From Streptomyces rimosus (GTDB taxonomy: Bacteria; Actinomycetota; Actinomycetes; Streptomycetales; Streptomycetaceae), in NCBI RefSeq assembly GCF_008704655.1, contig NZ_CP023688.1:2728001-2792000 (forward strand): DNA of 64,000 nucleotides. Direction: 5' to 3'. How positions within the stretch are numbered: the stretch's first letter is position 1; the number at the start of each line of letters is the position of its first letter. The notes beneath the pieces are model-generated. The model was given only the letters and a program-made list of their open reading frames with translations. It did no database searches and was not told where the DNA came from. This document shows, in pieces, positions 8,789-18,619 of this stretch. The position numbers were made by a program, and so were the translations under genes.

Positions 8789-10035
8789 GCAGGATCGTCA
8801 TTCTCGTCATCGACGGCTTCGGGGTCGGCGCGATGCCCGATGCGGCGGTTTCGCGGCCCGGTGACGCTGCCGCCGATACGCTGGGCCACCTTCTCGACGA
8901 TCATCGTGCGGCCACCGGTCGCCGGCTCCCGCTGCCCGTCCTGGAAGCTTTCGGCCTCGGTCTCGTGCACCCGCATCCGGACCTCGCATCGACGCCGTCC
9001 CTCCCGGTGGCCGGGGGCCGTGCCGAGCTCGGCTACCCGGGCGCCGATACGTACGCCGGGCACCAGACGATGGTGGGAGCCGACTTCAGCCGGGTGGCCG
9101 TGGCCCGGCTCGCCGACCATCTCGGCGAGGTCGCGGCGGCCCTCCGGGCGAGCGGGCGCCGTACGGAGTTGCTCGCCGGGCGTCCCCTGCTGGTCGTGGG
9201 CGGGGGGATTCTCGTCCACGACAACCTCGAAGCGGACCCGGGCGTCAACTGGAACGTCTCCGGCCTGCTGGAGGACAGCCCCTTCACGGAGATCCTCGAC
9301 ATCGCACGGGTGGTGCGTTCGGTGGCGCCCGTCGCCCGGGTGATCGCCGTGGGCGGCCGTGCCGACGGCCCGCTGGACACCTTCGTACGCGACGGTGACC
9401 TCGGCACGGTCGGGCTGGACACCCCGGCGTGCGGTTTCTACCGGAACGGCGGGCTGGCGGTGCAGCACCTCGGGGCGCCGCTCGATCATTCCCGTCGGCT
9501 GCCGGAGCTGGCGGCCGGGGCCGGTGTCCCCGTGACTCTCGTGGGCAAGGCCGCGGACGTCCTGGCCTGCGACGCCGCACTGTGCTGCCCCGCCGTCGGC
9601 ACCACCGAGGTGCTCGGGCTCACCTTCGACGCCGTACGCCGGGCGCCGGACACCGCCCTGATCGTCAGCAACGTCCAGGAGACGGATCTGGCGGGGCACC
9701 AGCAGGACGCCCCGCGTTACGCCGACGTGCTCCGGCAGGCCGATGCGGGACTGGGCAGGCTGCTGGGGCTCCTTTCCTCGCCGGGCGATCGCTTGATCGT
9801 TACGGGTGATCACGGCAACGACCCGGTCATCGGGCATGCTCACCACACCCGTGAGTACGTACCGGTGCTGATCCACCGCCTCGAGGCCAGGGGGTTCGAC
9901 CGTCTGCCGACGGCCCGGACCTTGGCGGACGTGGGCGCCACGGCGGCGGCCGCGCTCGGGCTGCGAGCTGCCGAGTTGGGGAAGGGCACGCCTCTGCTGC
10001 GGCCGGTGGGCGGATCGGCGGGTGTGCCGCGATGA
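8785..10035 (+). CDS. yhfW: YhfW-like phosphopentomutase/alkaline-phosphatase superfamily enzyme
   Basis: A 416-residue metalloenzyme of the phosphopentomutase branch of the alkaline phosphatase superfamily. Metal-binding motifs are in order: VIDGFGVGAMPDA near residue 10, GADTYAGHQTMVGAD near 88 (with the nucleophile threonine in the GHQT segment), VTGDHGNDP near 338 and HHTREYVPVL near 352. E. coli YhfW has about 408 residues. True DeoB isomerises ribose/deoxyribose phosphates; YhfW may move or remove a phosphate on a different compound. Last gene of the cluster, ending 110 bp from the convergent ffh, with a shared terminator hairpin between them. Confidence 0.85.
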   Translation: MSRIVILVIDGFGVGAMPDAAVSRPGDAAADTLGHLLDDHRAATGRRLPLPVLEAFGLGLVHPHPDLASTPSLPVAGGRAELGYPGADTYAGHQTMVGADFSRVAVARLADHLGEVAAALRASGRRTELLAGRPLLVVGGGILVHDNLEADPGVNWNVSGLLEDSPFTEILDIARVVRSVAPVARVIAVGGRADGPLDTFVRDGDLGTVGLDTPACGFYRNGGLAVQHLGAPLDHSRRLPELAAGAGVPVTLVGKAADVLACDAALCCPAVGTTEVLGLTFDAVRRAPDTALIVSNVQETDLAGHQQDAPRYADVLRQADAGLGRLLGLLSSPGDRLIVTGDHGNDPVIGHAHHTREYVPVLIHRLEARGFDRLPTARTLADVGATAAAALGLRAAELGKGTPLLRPVGGSAGVPR

Positions 10036-10043
10036 GTACGCAG

Positions 10044-10079
10044 ACGAGCCCCCGACCGGGGGTCCGGCCAGGGGCTCGT
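10044..10079. terminator. Hairpin terminator between yhfW and ffh
   Basis: Perfect 9-bp arms acgagcccc and ggggctcgt enclose an 18-base loop. It lies just past the yhfW stop on the plus strand and downstream of ffh on the minus strand, so it can serve both convergent units. Confidence 0.7.
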
Positions 10080-10145
10080 TCAGACTGCTGGGCGCCGGGT
10101 GCGGTTCCCGGGGCGGCGTGGGCCGACCAGGAGCCGAAGGGAGCG

Positions 10146-11702
10146 CTAGCCCATGAACTTCTTGAACTCGTCGGGGAGTTCGAAGTTCTTCGCGTCGTCG
10201 CCCTGCGGCAGGCCCAGCGGGTTGCCGGACTGTGCGGCCTCGCGGCGTGCGGCAGCGGCCTCCTCCTCAGCCTTCCGCTTCATGGGGTTGCCGCTCTTGC
10301 GCTTGCCCTTGGCCTGCTTCTGCTGCTTCTTCTTCTTGGCACCGCCGCCCATGCCCGGCATCCCGGGCATGCCGGGCATTCCCGGCATACCGCCGCCCTG
10401 GGCCATCTTGGACATCATCTTGCGGGCGTCGAAGAAGCGCTCGACCAGGTTCTTGACCGCGCTGACATCGACACCGGAGCCCTTGGCGATACGGGCCCGG
10501 CGCGAGCCGTTGATGATCGTCGGGTCCTGGCGCTCGCCGGGCGTCATCGACTTGATGATCGCGGCCGTACGGTCGACCTCACGCTCGTCCAGGTTGTTGA
10601 TCTGCTCCTTCATCTGCCCCATACCGGGCAGCATGCCGAGCAGCTTGGAGATGGAGCCCATCTTGCGGACCTGCTCCATCTGGGCCAGGAAGTCGTCGAG
10701 GGTGAAGTCCTTGCCCTTGCTGCTCGCCAGCTTGGAGGCCATCTTCTCGGCCTCTTGCTGGCTGAAGGTCTGCTCCGCCTTCTCGATCAGCGTGAGCATG
10801 TCGCCCATGCCGAGGATGCGGGACGCCATGCGGTCCGGGTGGAACGCGTCGAAGTCGTCCAGCTTCTCGCCGTTGGAGGCGAACATGATCTGCTTGCCGG
10901 TGACGTGCGCGATGGAGAGCGCGGCACCACCGCGGGCGTCGCCGTCCAGCTTGGAGAGCACGACGCCGTCGAAGCCGACGCCGTCGCGGAACGCCTCAGC
11001 GGTGTTGACCGCGTCCTGGCCGATCATGGCGTCGACGACGAACAGGACCTCGTCCGGCTTGACCGCGTCGCGGATGTCCGCGGCCTGCTGCATCAGTTCC
11101 TGGTCGATGCCGAGGCGGCCCGCGGTGTCGACGATGACCACGTCGTGCTGCTTGGCACGGGCGAACTCGATCGAGTCCTGAGCGACCTTGACCGGGTCGC
11201 CGACGCCGTTGCCCGGCTCGGGCGCGAAGATCGCGACGTTGGCGCGCTCGGCGACGACCGAGAGCTGGTTGACGGCGTTGGGGCGCTGGAGGTCACAGGC
11301 GACGAGCAGCGGCGCGTGGCCCTGCTGCTTGAGCCAGGCGCCGAGCTTTCCGGCGAGGGTCGTCTTACCGGCACCCTGCAGACCGGCGAGCATGATGACC
11401 GTCGGGGGGTTCTTGGCGAACCGCAGCCGGCGGGTCTCGCCGCCGAGGATGCCGACGAGCTCCTCGTTGACGATCTTGATGACCTGCTGGGCGGGGTTGA
11501 GCGCCTGGGAGACCTCGGCGCCGGTCGCCCGCTCCTTGACCTGCTTGATGAAGGCCCGGACGACGGGCAGCGCGACGTCGGCCTCCAGCAGGGCGATACG
11601 GATCTCGCGCGCCGTGGCGTCGATGTCCGCCTCGCTCAAGCGGCCTTTGCCCCGGAGGTTTTTGAAAGTACTCGCCAAGCGGTCGGAAAGCGTATCGAAC
11701 AC
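10146..11702 (-). CDS. ffh: Signal recognition particle protein Ffh (SRP54)
   Basis: The 518-residue SRP GTPase, which binds signal peptides of nascent membrane proteins with 4.5S RNA and docks on FtsY. The N domain begins MFDTLSDRL; the G domain carries GLQGAGKTT near residue 107, VDTAGR and the targeting motif region LSKLDGDARGGAALS; the M domain is methionine-rich and ends in a GMPGMPGMPGMGGGAKKKK-type tail with a basic segment, as in other streptomycetes. Starts with GTG at 11702. In Streptomyces it normally stands between rpsP-region genes and glnD; here the yhf-like cluster abuts its 3' side. Confidence 0.97.
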   Translation of the reverse strand: MFDTLSDRLASTFKNLRGKGRLSEADIDATAREIRIALLEADVALPVVRAFIKQVKERATGAEVSQALNPAQQVIKIVNEELVGILGGETRRLRFAKNPPTVIMLAGLQGAGKTTLAGKLGAWLKQQGHAPLLVACDLQRPNAVNQLSVVAERANVAIFAPEPGNGVGDPVKVAQDSIEFARAKQHDVVIVDTAGRLGIDQELMQQAADIRDAVKPDEVLFVVDAMIGQDAVNTAEAFRDGVGFDGVVLSKLDGDARGGAALSIAHVTGKQIMFASNGEKLDDFDAFHPDRMASRILGMGDMLTLIEKAEQTFSQQEAEKMASKLASSKGKDFTLDDFLAQMEQVRKMGSISKLLGMLPGMGQMKEQINNLDEREVDRTAAIIKSMTPGERQDPTIINGSRRARIAKGSGVDVSAVKNLVERFFDARKMMSKMAQGGGMPGMPGMPGMPGMGGGAKKKKQQKQAKGKRKSGNPMKRKAEEEAAAARREAAQSGNPLGLPQGDDAKNFELPDEFKKFMG

Positions 11703-12132
11703 GGCGGTCGTCGATCCTCGGGGTCGGGGGCAGGGTCAAGTCGGCTTCTAGGGTATCCGCACGGGCAGGCAACGTGTCCCTGCCCGCCGGGGAGGGCCGC
11801 CGGGACGGGGCTGCGCGCGACTGCGAGGGCGGTCCGCACAGGGCGTGGACGCCTGCCACGGGTACCGCCTCCACCGTCTCACGGGGGTGGGGTGGGCGGG
11901 CAGCCCGTGCCGACTTTGGAGACGGGACGGGGACGGGGGTGGTTCCTGGGGCTGGGGAGTGGGTGGTCGGGGGCGGACGGTCCGGATGGATGGGCCGGGG
12001 CGGGCAGGGTGGGGCGGAGAAGGGGGTTGGAGCGGGAGAGGGGTGGTGGGCGGGGGGGGCTGCGGGCTGGTGGGGGTTTTCGGGGGGAGGGGGGCTTCGG
12101 CTGAGGCGGGGGATCGGGCCTGGGGCGGGCCG

Positions 12133-12260
12133 GGAGTCCGGGTCTGGTCCAAGCCAGGAGTCCGGGTCTGGGCCGAACCGAGGGTCCGGGCTTGGACCGA
12201 ACCAGGGCCCCGGGCCTTGAAAGGAGCCCAGGTCTGGAAGAGGGCCCAGGTCTGGAAGGG
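12133..12260. repeat. Degenerate tandem repeat, 24-bp then 18-bp units
   Basis: Three 24-bp units start at 12133, 12157 and 12181 (form ggagtccgggtctggnccna), followed by about three 18-bp derivatives from 12205. Unit lengths are multiples of three, giving Gly-Pro-Asp-like repeats in the minus-strand frame, but no start site or family supports a gene. Confidence 0.65.
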
Positions 12261-12358
12261 GACCCAAGATCGGGTAGCGGGACGAGACCGGAAAGCAAGG
12301 CGAGAACGGGAGGGCGCTCGGGGATCGCGGCTCGCCTTGGTGGTGCGGAGGGCTTTGT

Positions 12359-12490
12359 TGGAGCTGGGAGCCGCGTTGGCGCAAAGAGCCTCGTTGGGGC
12401 GGGGAGCCGCGTTGGCGTTGGGGCGGGGAGCGTCGTCGGCGCAGAGAGCTTCGTTGGGGCTGGGAGCCGCGTTGACGCAGCGGGTTTTCT
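12359..12490. repeat. Minisatellite with 36/24/36/36-bp units
   Basis: Units begin at 12359, 12395, 12419 and 12455 with the core tggggcggggagccgcgttg; the second unit lacks the 12-base tail aaagagcctcgt found in the others. Clear tandem array in the ffh-glnD gap. Confidence 0.75.
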
Positions 12491-13022
12491 TGAGACAGGG
12501 AGCCTCGCATCAGGAGGCGGCCTCGCGCCTGGGGCCCCTGTCGACGCCAGAGCCGTACGCCGCGTACGGGGGCCGTCGCGCCTCGGGGAACCCTCGCTTC
12601 CGAGGAACCCTCACGCCTCGGGGCCCCTCCCCCGAAGGGGCGCCGCCCCTCCAGGCCCCGTCCCTCCGGGCGCCGCCCCTCCAGACCCCGCCCCTCCAGA
12701 CCCCGCCCCTCCAGGCGCCGCTCCTCCGGGCACCGTCCCGTCCGTGAAAGCTGTGGCCCCTCCGGCCACCCCGCCCCCAGGCCCCACCCCCTCGGCGAAT
12801 CGCCCGCCGCCTCCGAGCCCGCCGCCGACCCCGGCTCCGCCCAAGGCCGTACAGCCGCCGAGAGCCTCCCCGCCCTCAGGCTCGATGGGCTCTCCCGCGG
12901 CAGCCCCCAGCCGATCCGCCCAAGCAGGCCGATCAGCAGAGCCTGCCTCTCCCAACCCACCGAGCCCTCCCGCCCGGAAAAGGGCCACCACGTGTCCGCC
13001 GCATCCCTCGGACAAGCAAGCC

Positions 13023-16000
13023 TCACTGCTTCAATGCGCGCTCCACCGCCTGGGCCACCTCTGTGGCCGCCGCGTCCGGCAGTGGTTCGCCCTTCTCGGT
13101 GGTGACATAGAACGCATCCACCGCGTTCGCTCCCAGCGTGCTCACGTGGGCGCTGCGTACGGTGACGCCCGCGGCCTCCAGTGCGCGGCCGATGCGATGC
13201 AACAGGCCCTGCGCGTCCTGGGCCCTTACCTCGATCACGGTTGCCGACTGCGAGCTTCCGGGGGCGACGGTCACCCGGGGCGGCGGGGCCTGCACACCAC
13301 GCGAGCGGCGTGCGTATGCCTGCTCGCGCTCCGCCAGCCGGGCCGGTACGTCCAGCGAGCCGTCCAGGGCCCGTACGAGGTCCGCCCTGAGCCGTACGGT
13401 CTGCGGGAGCGAGCCGTATTCGGCGGCCACCCGCCAGCTCAGCAGCAGGACCGGGCCCTCGCCGATGGGGTCCACGCTGCGCAGGTCGGCGGCGCGGACG
13501 GTGAGGCGGTGCATGGCCAGGACGCCCGCGGCGGTGGGGAGCACGCCGGGCTGATCCGGTACGGCCATCAGCAGCTCGACGCCCACCGGCTCCGGCTCGG
13601 GCGCGACGTCCGGCCCCGTGCCCATATCCACGACGACGTCTCCGTCCGCACCAGCGGCCTTGGAGGCATACTCCGTTTCCCCCTGGCCCTCCGCCCGTGT
13701 GTGCAGGGCCAGCACCGGGCCGCCACTGCGCCACGCCTCGACGGCCAGGCGTTCCTGCTCGGCGGTCGGCTCATCCATCGTGCGCCCCTCCGGCACGGCC
13801 TCTCCCGCCAGTCGCGCCGTGACACGTTTCACCAGGTCCGCGACGAGCGACCCGCGCCAGGTGCTCCAGGCCGCCGGGCCAGTGGCCAGCGCGTCGGCCT
13901 CGGTGAGGGCGTGCAGCAGTTCCAGCGTGCCGATGGTGCCCACCGTGTCCGCGACCGCCTCCACCGTCGCCGGATCGCCCAGGTCCCGGCGGGTGGCGGT
14001 CTCGATGAGCAGCAGATGATGCCGTACGAGCGTGGCGATCACCGCCACGTCGCGGGCGTCGAAACCGATCCGGGCCGCCATGTCCCGGGCGATGGTCTCG
14101 CCGGAGACGGAGTGGTCGCCGGGCCAGCCCTTGCCGATGTCGTGCAGCAGGGCCGCGATCAGCAGGAGGTCGGGGCGGTGCACGCGGCGGGTGAGCGCCG
14201 AGGCGCGGACGGCCGTCTCGATCAGGTGCCGGTCCACGGTCCACCGGTGCACGGCGTTGCGCTGGGGCCGGCAGCGCACCCGCTCCCAGTCGGGCAGCAG
14301 CCGGCTGACGATTCCCTCCGCCTCCAGCGCCTCCCATACGGGGACGGTCTGGGCGCCCGCGCCCAGCAAGGTGATCAGTTGTTCCCGCGCCTCGGCCGGC
14401 CACGGCACGGGCAGGGGGCGGGTGGTGGCGGCCGTGCGCAGCCGGCGTACGGCGTGCCGGGACAGCGGCAGCCCGGCCTGTGCCGCGGCAGCGGCGGCGC
14501 GCAGTGGAAGGACCGGGTCGTGTTCGGGTCGCGCCGTACGGGCCAGTACGGCTTCGCCGTCCAGCTCGACCACGCCCTCGGCGAGCGGCGACCGTTCGCC
14601 CCGGCCCGTACCACCACCGGCCGTACGGCCCTTCAGCAGTCCGCGCAGAACGGGGCGGACGGAGCGGGACCGCAGCACCCGCCCGACTTCGCGCCAGGTG
14701 ATGTCACTCGCGTACGAGATGGTGCGCGCGGATTCGTAGACCTGCCGCAGCAGTACGTCCGCGTCCAGCACACCGAGCGCCTCGGCCACCTGGTCCTGTT
14801 CCTGGAGTGCGAGCCGGTCGGTGGCGCGGCCGGTCGTCAGGTGCAGGGCGTCGCGGACGTCCAGCAGGCGGGTGTGGGCCGCCTCCAAGCCCTCGCGCGG
14901 CGCGTCGGCCAGCCAGGAGGCGGCCACCGCGCGGAGTGCGGTGGCGTCCCGCAGCCCGCCCCTGGCCTCCTTCAGGTCCGGTTCCAGCAGGTACTGCAAC
15001 TCGCCCTGGCGGGACGCGCGTTCGCGGCACATCTCGTGCAGCTCCGGCAGGCGTTTGGGGGCCTGTTCACGCCAGTCGGCCAGGGCGGTGCCGCGCAGGG
15101 CGCTCGTCAGGTTCGGGTCACCGGCCAGGTGGCGGGCGTCCAGGAGACCGAGTTGGACCTTGAGGTCATCGCGAGCGGCCTTGCGCGCTTCGGAGGGCGT
15201 GCGTACCGAGTGGTCCAGGGCGAGGTTCAGGTCCCAGACCGGGTACCAGAGCTGGTCGGCGAGGGCGGCCACCGTACGGGCACCGGCTTTGCCGTCGTGC
15301 AGCAGGAGCAGGTCGAGGTCGCTGCGGGGGGAGAGTTCACCGCGGCCGTAGCCACCGACGGCGACGAGCGCGAGGCCGGAGCCGGCCTCGGCTCCGCCTG
15401 CCGCGCTGCGGAAGAGACGGGCCAGCCAGTCGTCGGTGAGGCGGGCGAGGGCGGACCGGCGCTCGGGGCCACCCGGCCCGGGGGCCTGGAGGAGCCGCAG
15501 CCGGTCGGCAGAGTAGCCGCTCTCGGGGGCGGGGCGGCTGCCTTCGGGGGCCGGATGGTGGCCGCCGTTGGTGCCGGGGCGATCGCCTTTGGTGCCATGG
15601 CGATCGCCTTTGGGGACGGGGCCAGGCTCGGTGTCGGGGCGACGATCCTCGGAGCCGGAGCCGGGACGACCATCCTCGGGGCCAGGGCCAGGGCCGGGGC
15701 CGAAGCCGGGGCCGGGCTCGGTGTCAGGGCGCCCACCCTCGGGGCCGGAGCCGGGCTCGATGACAGGGCGACCATCCTCGGAGCCGGAACCGGGGCGACG
15801 ATCCTCGGAGCCGGAGCCTGAACCGGGGCGACCACCCTCGGGGCCGGAGCCGGGCTCGGTGTCAGGGCGACCATCCTCGGAGCCGGAGCCGGGGCGGCCA
15901 TCCTTGGGGCCGGGGCCGGGCACGGTGTCGGAGCGACCATCTTCGGGGCCGTAGCCGGAGCCGAAGTCGGGTTCGGGCTTCAGCTCAGTGCGACCGCCCT

Positions 16001-16229
16001 CGCCACCGCGACCTTCCTCGGTACCGAGGTAGCTGCCCTCGGTACCAAGGAGCCCAGGCGACACCTCCCCGTCAGTCGTCGCGTCGGCACCGGCCCCGTC
16101 GGCCGCCGCCGCACCCGTACCGGCTCGGCCAGCCTCCGAAGTACCAGCACCGGGGCCAGGGCCCGCGCCCATACGGGCACCAAACGCTCCCCCTTCCCCC
16201 TCCGACCTATCACCCTCGCTCTCAGCCAT
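13023..16229 (-). CDS. glnD: PII uridylyl/adenylyl-transferase GlnD with repetitive N-terminal extension
   Basis: A bifunctional nitrogen-status enzyme that modifies PII (in Streptomyces by adenylylation) and reverses it. From ATG 16229 (ggag upstream) it has 1068 residues, against about 830 in known streptomycete GlnD. Residues about 85-230 are a low-complexity array of repeats such as GPEDGRPGSGSEDGRPDTEP. Then come the nucleotidyltransferase domain (GGYGRGELSPRSDLDLLLL near residue 300), an HD phosphohydrolase domain (ALLHDIGKGWPGDHS near 695) and two C-terminal ACT domains (about 890 and 1000-1068). A later start would remove the repeats, but no obvious ribosome site was found inside. It lies 155 bp after glnB in the amtB-glnB-glnD unit. 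Confidence 0.9.
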   Translation of the reverse strand: MAESEGDRSEGEGGAFGARMGAGPGPGAGTSEAGRAGTGAAAADGAGADATTDGEVSPGLLGTEGSYLGTEEGRGGEGGRTELKPEPDFGSGYGPEDGRSDTVPGPGPKDGRPGSGSEDGRPDTEPGSGPEGGRPGSGSGSEDRRPGSGSEDGRPVIEPGSGPEGGRPDTEPGPGFGPGPGPGPEDGRPGSGSEDRRPDTEPGPVPKGDRHGTKGDRPGTNGGHHPAPEGSRPAPESGYSADRLRLLQAPGPGGPERRSALARLTDDWLARLFRSAAGGAEAGSGLALVAVGGYGRGELSPRSDLDLLLLHDGKAGARTVAALADQLWYPVWDLNLALDHSVRTPSEARKAARDDLKVQLGLLDARHLAGDPNLTSALRGTALADWREQAPKRLPELHEMCRERASRQGELQYLLEPDLKEARGGLRDATALRAVAASWLADAPREGLEAAHTRLLDVRDALHLTTGRATDRLALQEQDQVAEALGVLDADVLLRQVYESARTISYASDITWREVGRVLRSRSVRPVLRGLLKGRTAGGGTGRGERSPLAEGVVELDGEAVLARTARPEHDPVLPLRAAAAAAQAGLPLSRHAVRRLRTAATTRPLPVPWPAEAREQLITLLGAGAQTVPVWEALEAEGIVSRLLPDWERVRCRPQRNAVHRWTVDRHLIETAVRASALTRRVHRPDLLLIAALLHDIGKGWPGDHSVSGETIARDMAARIGFDARDVAVIATLVRHHLLLIETATRRDLGDPATVEAVADTVGTIGTLELLHALTEADALATGPAAWSTWRGSLVADLVKRVTARLAGEAVPEGRTMDEPTAEQERLAVEAWRSGGPVLALHTRAEGQGETEYASKAAGADGDVVVDMGTGPDVAPEPEPVGVELLMAVPDQPGVLPTAAGVLAMHRLTVRAADLRSVDPIGEGPVLLLSWRVAAEYGSLPQTVRLRADLVRALDGSLDVPARLAEREQAYARRSRGVQAPPPRVTVAPGSSQSATVIEVRAQDAQGLLHRIGRALEAAGVTVRSAHVSTLGANAVDAFYVTTEKGEPLPDAAATEVAQAVERALKQ
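15545..15975 (-). repeat. In-frame repeat array within glnD
   Basis: Degenerate repeats of the type 'ggggccggagccgggctcggtgtc' alternate on the plus strand, coding on the minus strand for PGSGSEDGRP / PGSGPEGGRPDTEP units. The array accounts for most of the extra N-terminal length of GlnD. It is unstable-looking sequence and could vary in copy number between strains. Confidence 0.75.
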
Positions 16230-16384
16230 CTTCTCCACGCTCTCCCTCAACTCAGGCGCTCCTTGGTCGCGTCGGTCCTCGGGCCCCACCCCTGGTCCGG
16301 CCCCCTCCCTCGCGGTCCCCTTCACCTGCGGACGGCGGCCACGCGACGTCGGCGTACCGCCCCGGCCCCGCCGCCACCCCACCC

Positions 16385-18162
<1,778 letters not shown>

Positions 18163-18242
18163 CGGCGCCTCCTGTCGTCGATGCGGCCCGTGCGGGTGGG
18201 GTTCGGGTGGGCCGACTTTCGCCACGAGGCTTTCGCAGCACC

Positions 18243-18280
18243 GTTTCGGCCATGACCCACCGGTGTTTCTCCCCGGTGAC
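18243..18280 (-). promoter_or_regulatory. GlnR-type operator upstream of amtB
   Basis: Read on the minus strand this is GTCAC-n6-GAAAC-n6-GGGTC-n6-GAAAC. Three of four half-sites match the actinomycete GlnR pattern (gTnAc-n6-GaAAc, twice) with exact 6-base spacers; the third is degenerate. It lies about 80 bp before the amtB start, as expected for nitrogen-limitation activation by GlnR. Binding is inferred. Confidence 0.75.
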
Positions 18281-18619
18281 GAAGCCTGCGTCAGTGTTAC
18301 GCCCCGGTGAATAGCGAGATCGGCCCGCCACGCCCGGCGCCCCTCAGCAACCAGCCGAAACGACCACTCCGGGCACCGCCCCCAGCCACCCCGACCGGAC
18401 CGTGCCCGTACCCGTACACCGAGACGCCGACCGGACCGCGCCCGTACGCCGAGACGCCACCGGACCGTGCCCCTACCCACACGCCGATTCCCCAGCCACC
18501 CCACCCACACCCCCCACTCACACAGCCGACCGCGGCCATCACCCATGTGACCTGGCGTGGGGGAGCCGAGTCGAGCTGTACGGGGTGACGGGCCGCGGCC
18601 GGGGTCTGTGGGAGTGCTG
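18281..18619. other. Gap between nsdA and the amtB control region, with short direct repeats
   Basis: No gene supported. Copies of ccggaccgngcccgtac start at about 18395, 18431 and 18460, giving a small C-rich direct-repeat cluster. An apparent open frame across it in the minus direction is antisense-phase shadow of nsdA. Confidence 0.45.

Larger units (their letters stand above)
11703..13022. other. 1.3-kb repeat-rich gap between ffh and glnD
   Basis: No credible gene. The first half is strongly G-rich on the plus strand (about 11880-12110, with many runs of 4-8 G) and the last third is C-rich (12600-12990). Two tandem-repeat blocks and a run of short 'cccctcca'-type repeats (12640-12745) are present. 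Open frames across it are proline/glycine/arginine repeats on one strand or the other with no family features. The promoter of ffh must lie near the right side of 11702. Confidence 0.6.

Noticed and set aside
11365..13734. A 789-codon minus-strand frame with Pro/Gly/Gln repeats in the ffh-glnD gap
   Set aside because: It overlaps the real ffh and glnD genes in another frame and its repeats follow the tandem DNA arrays; no start site or homology supports it.
12192..15821. A 1209-codon open frame on the plus strand
   Set aside because: It is antisense to glnD and runs through repeat DNA; composition is Gly/Ala/Arg-rich without any family motif, while the minus strand carries clear GlnD domains.
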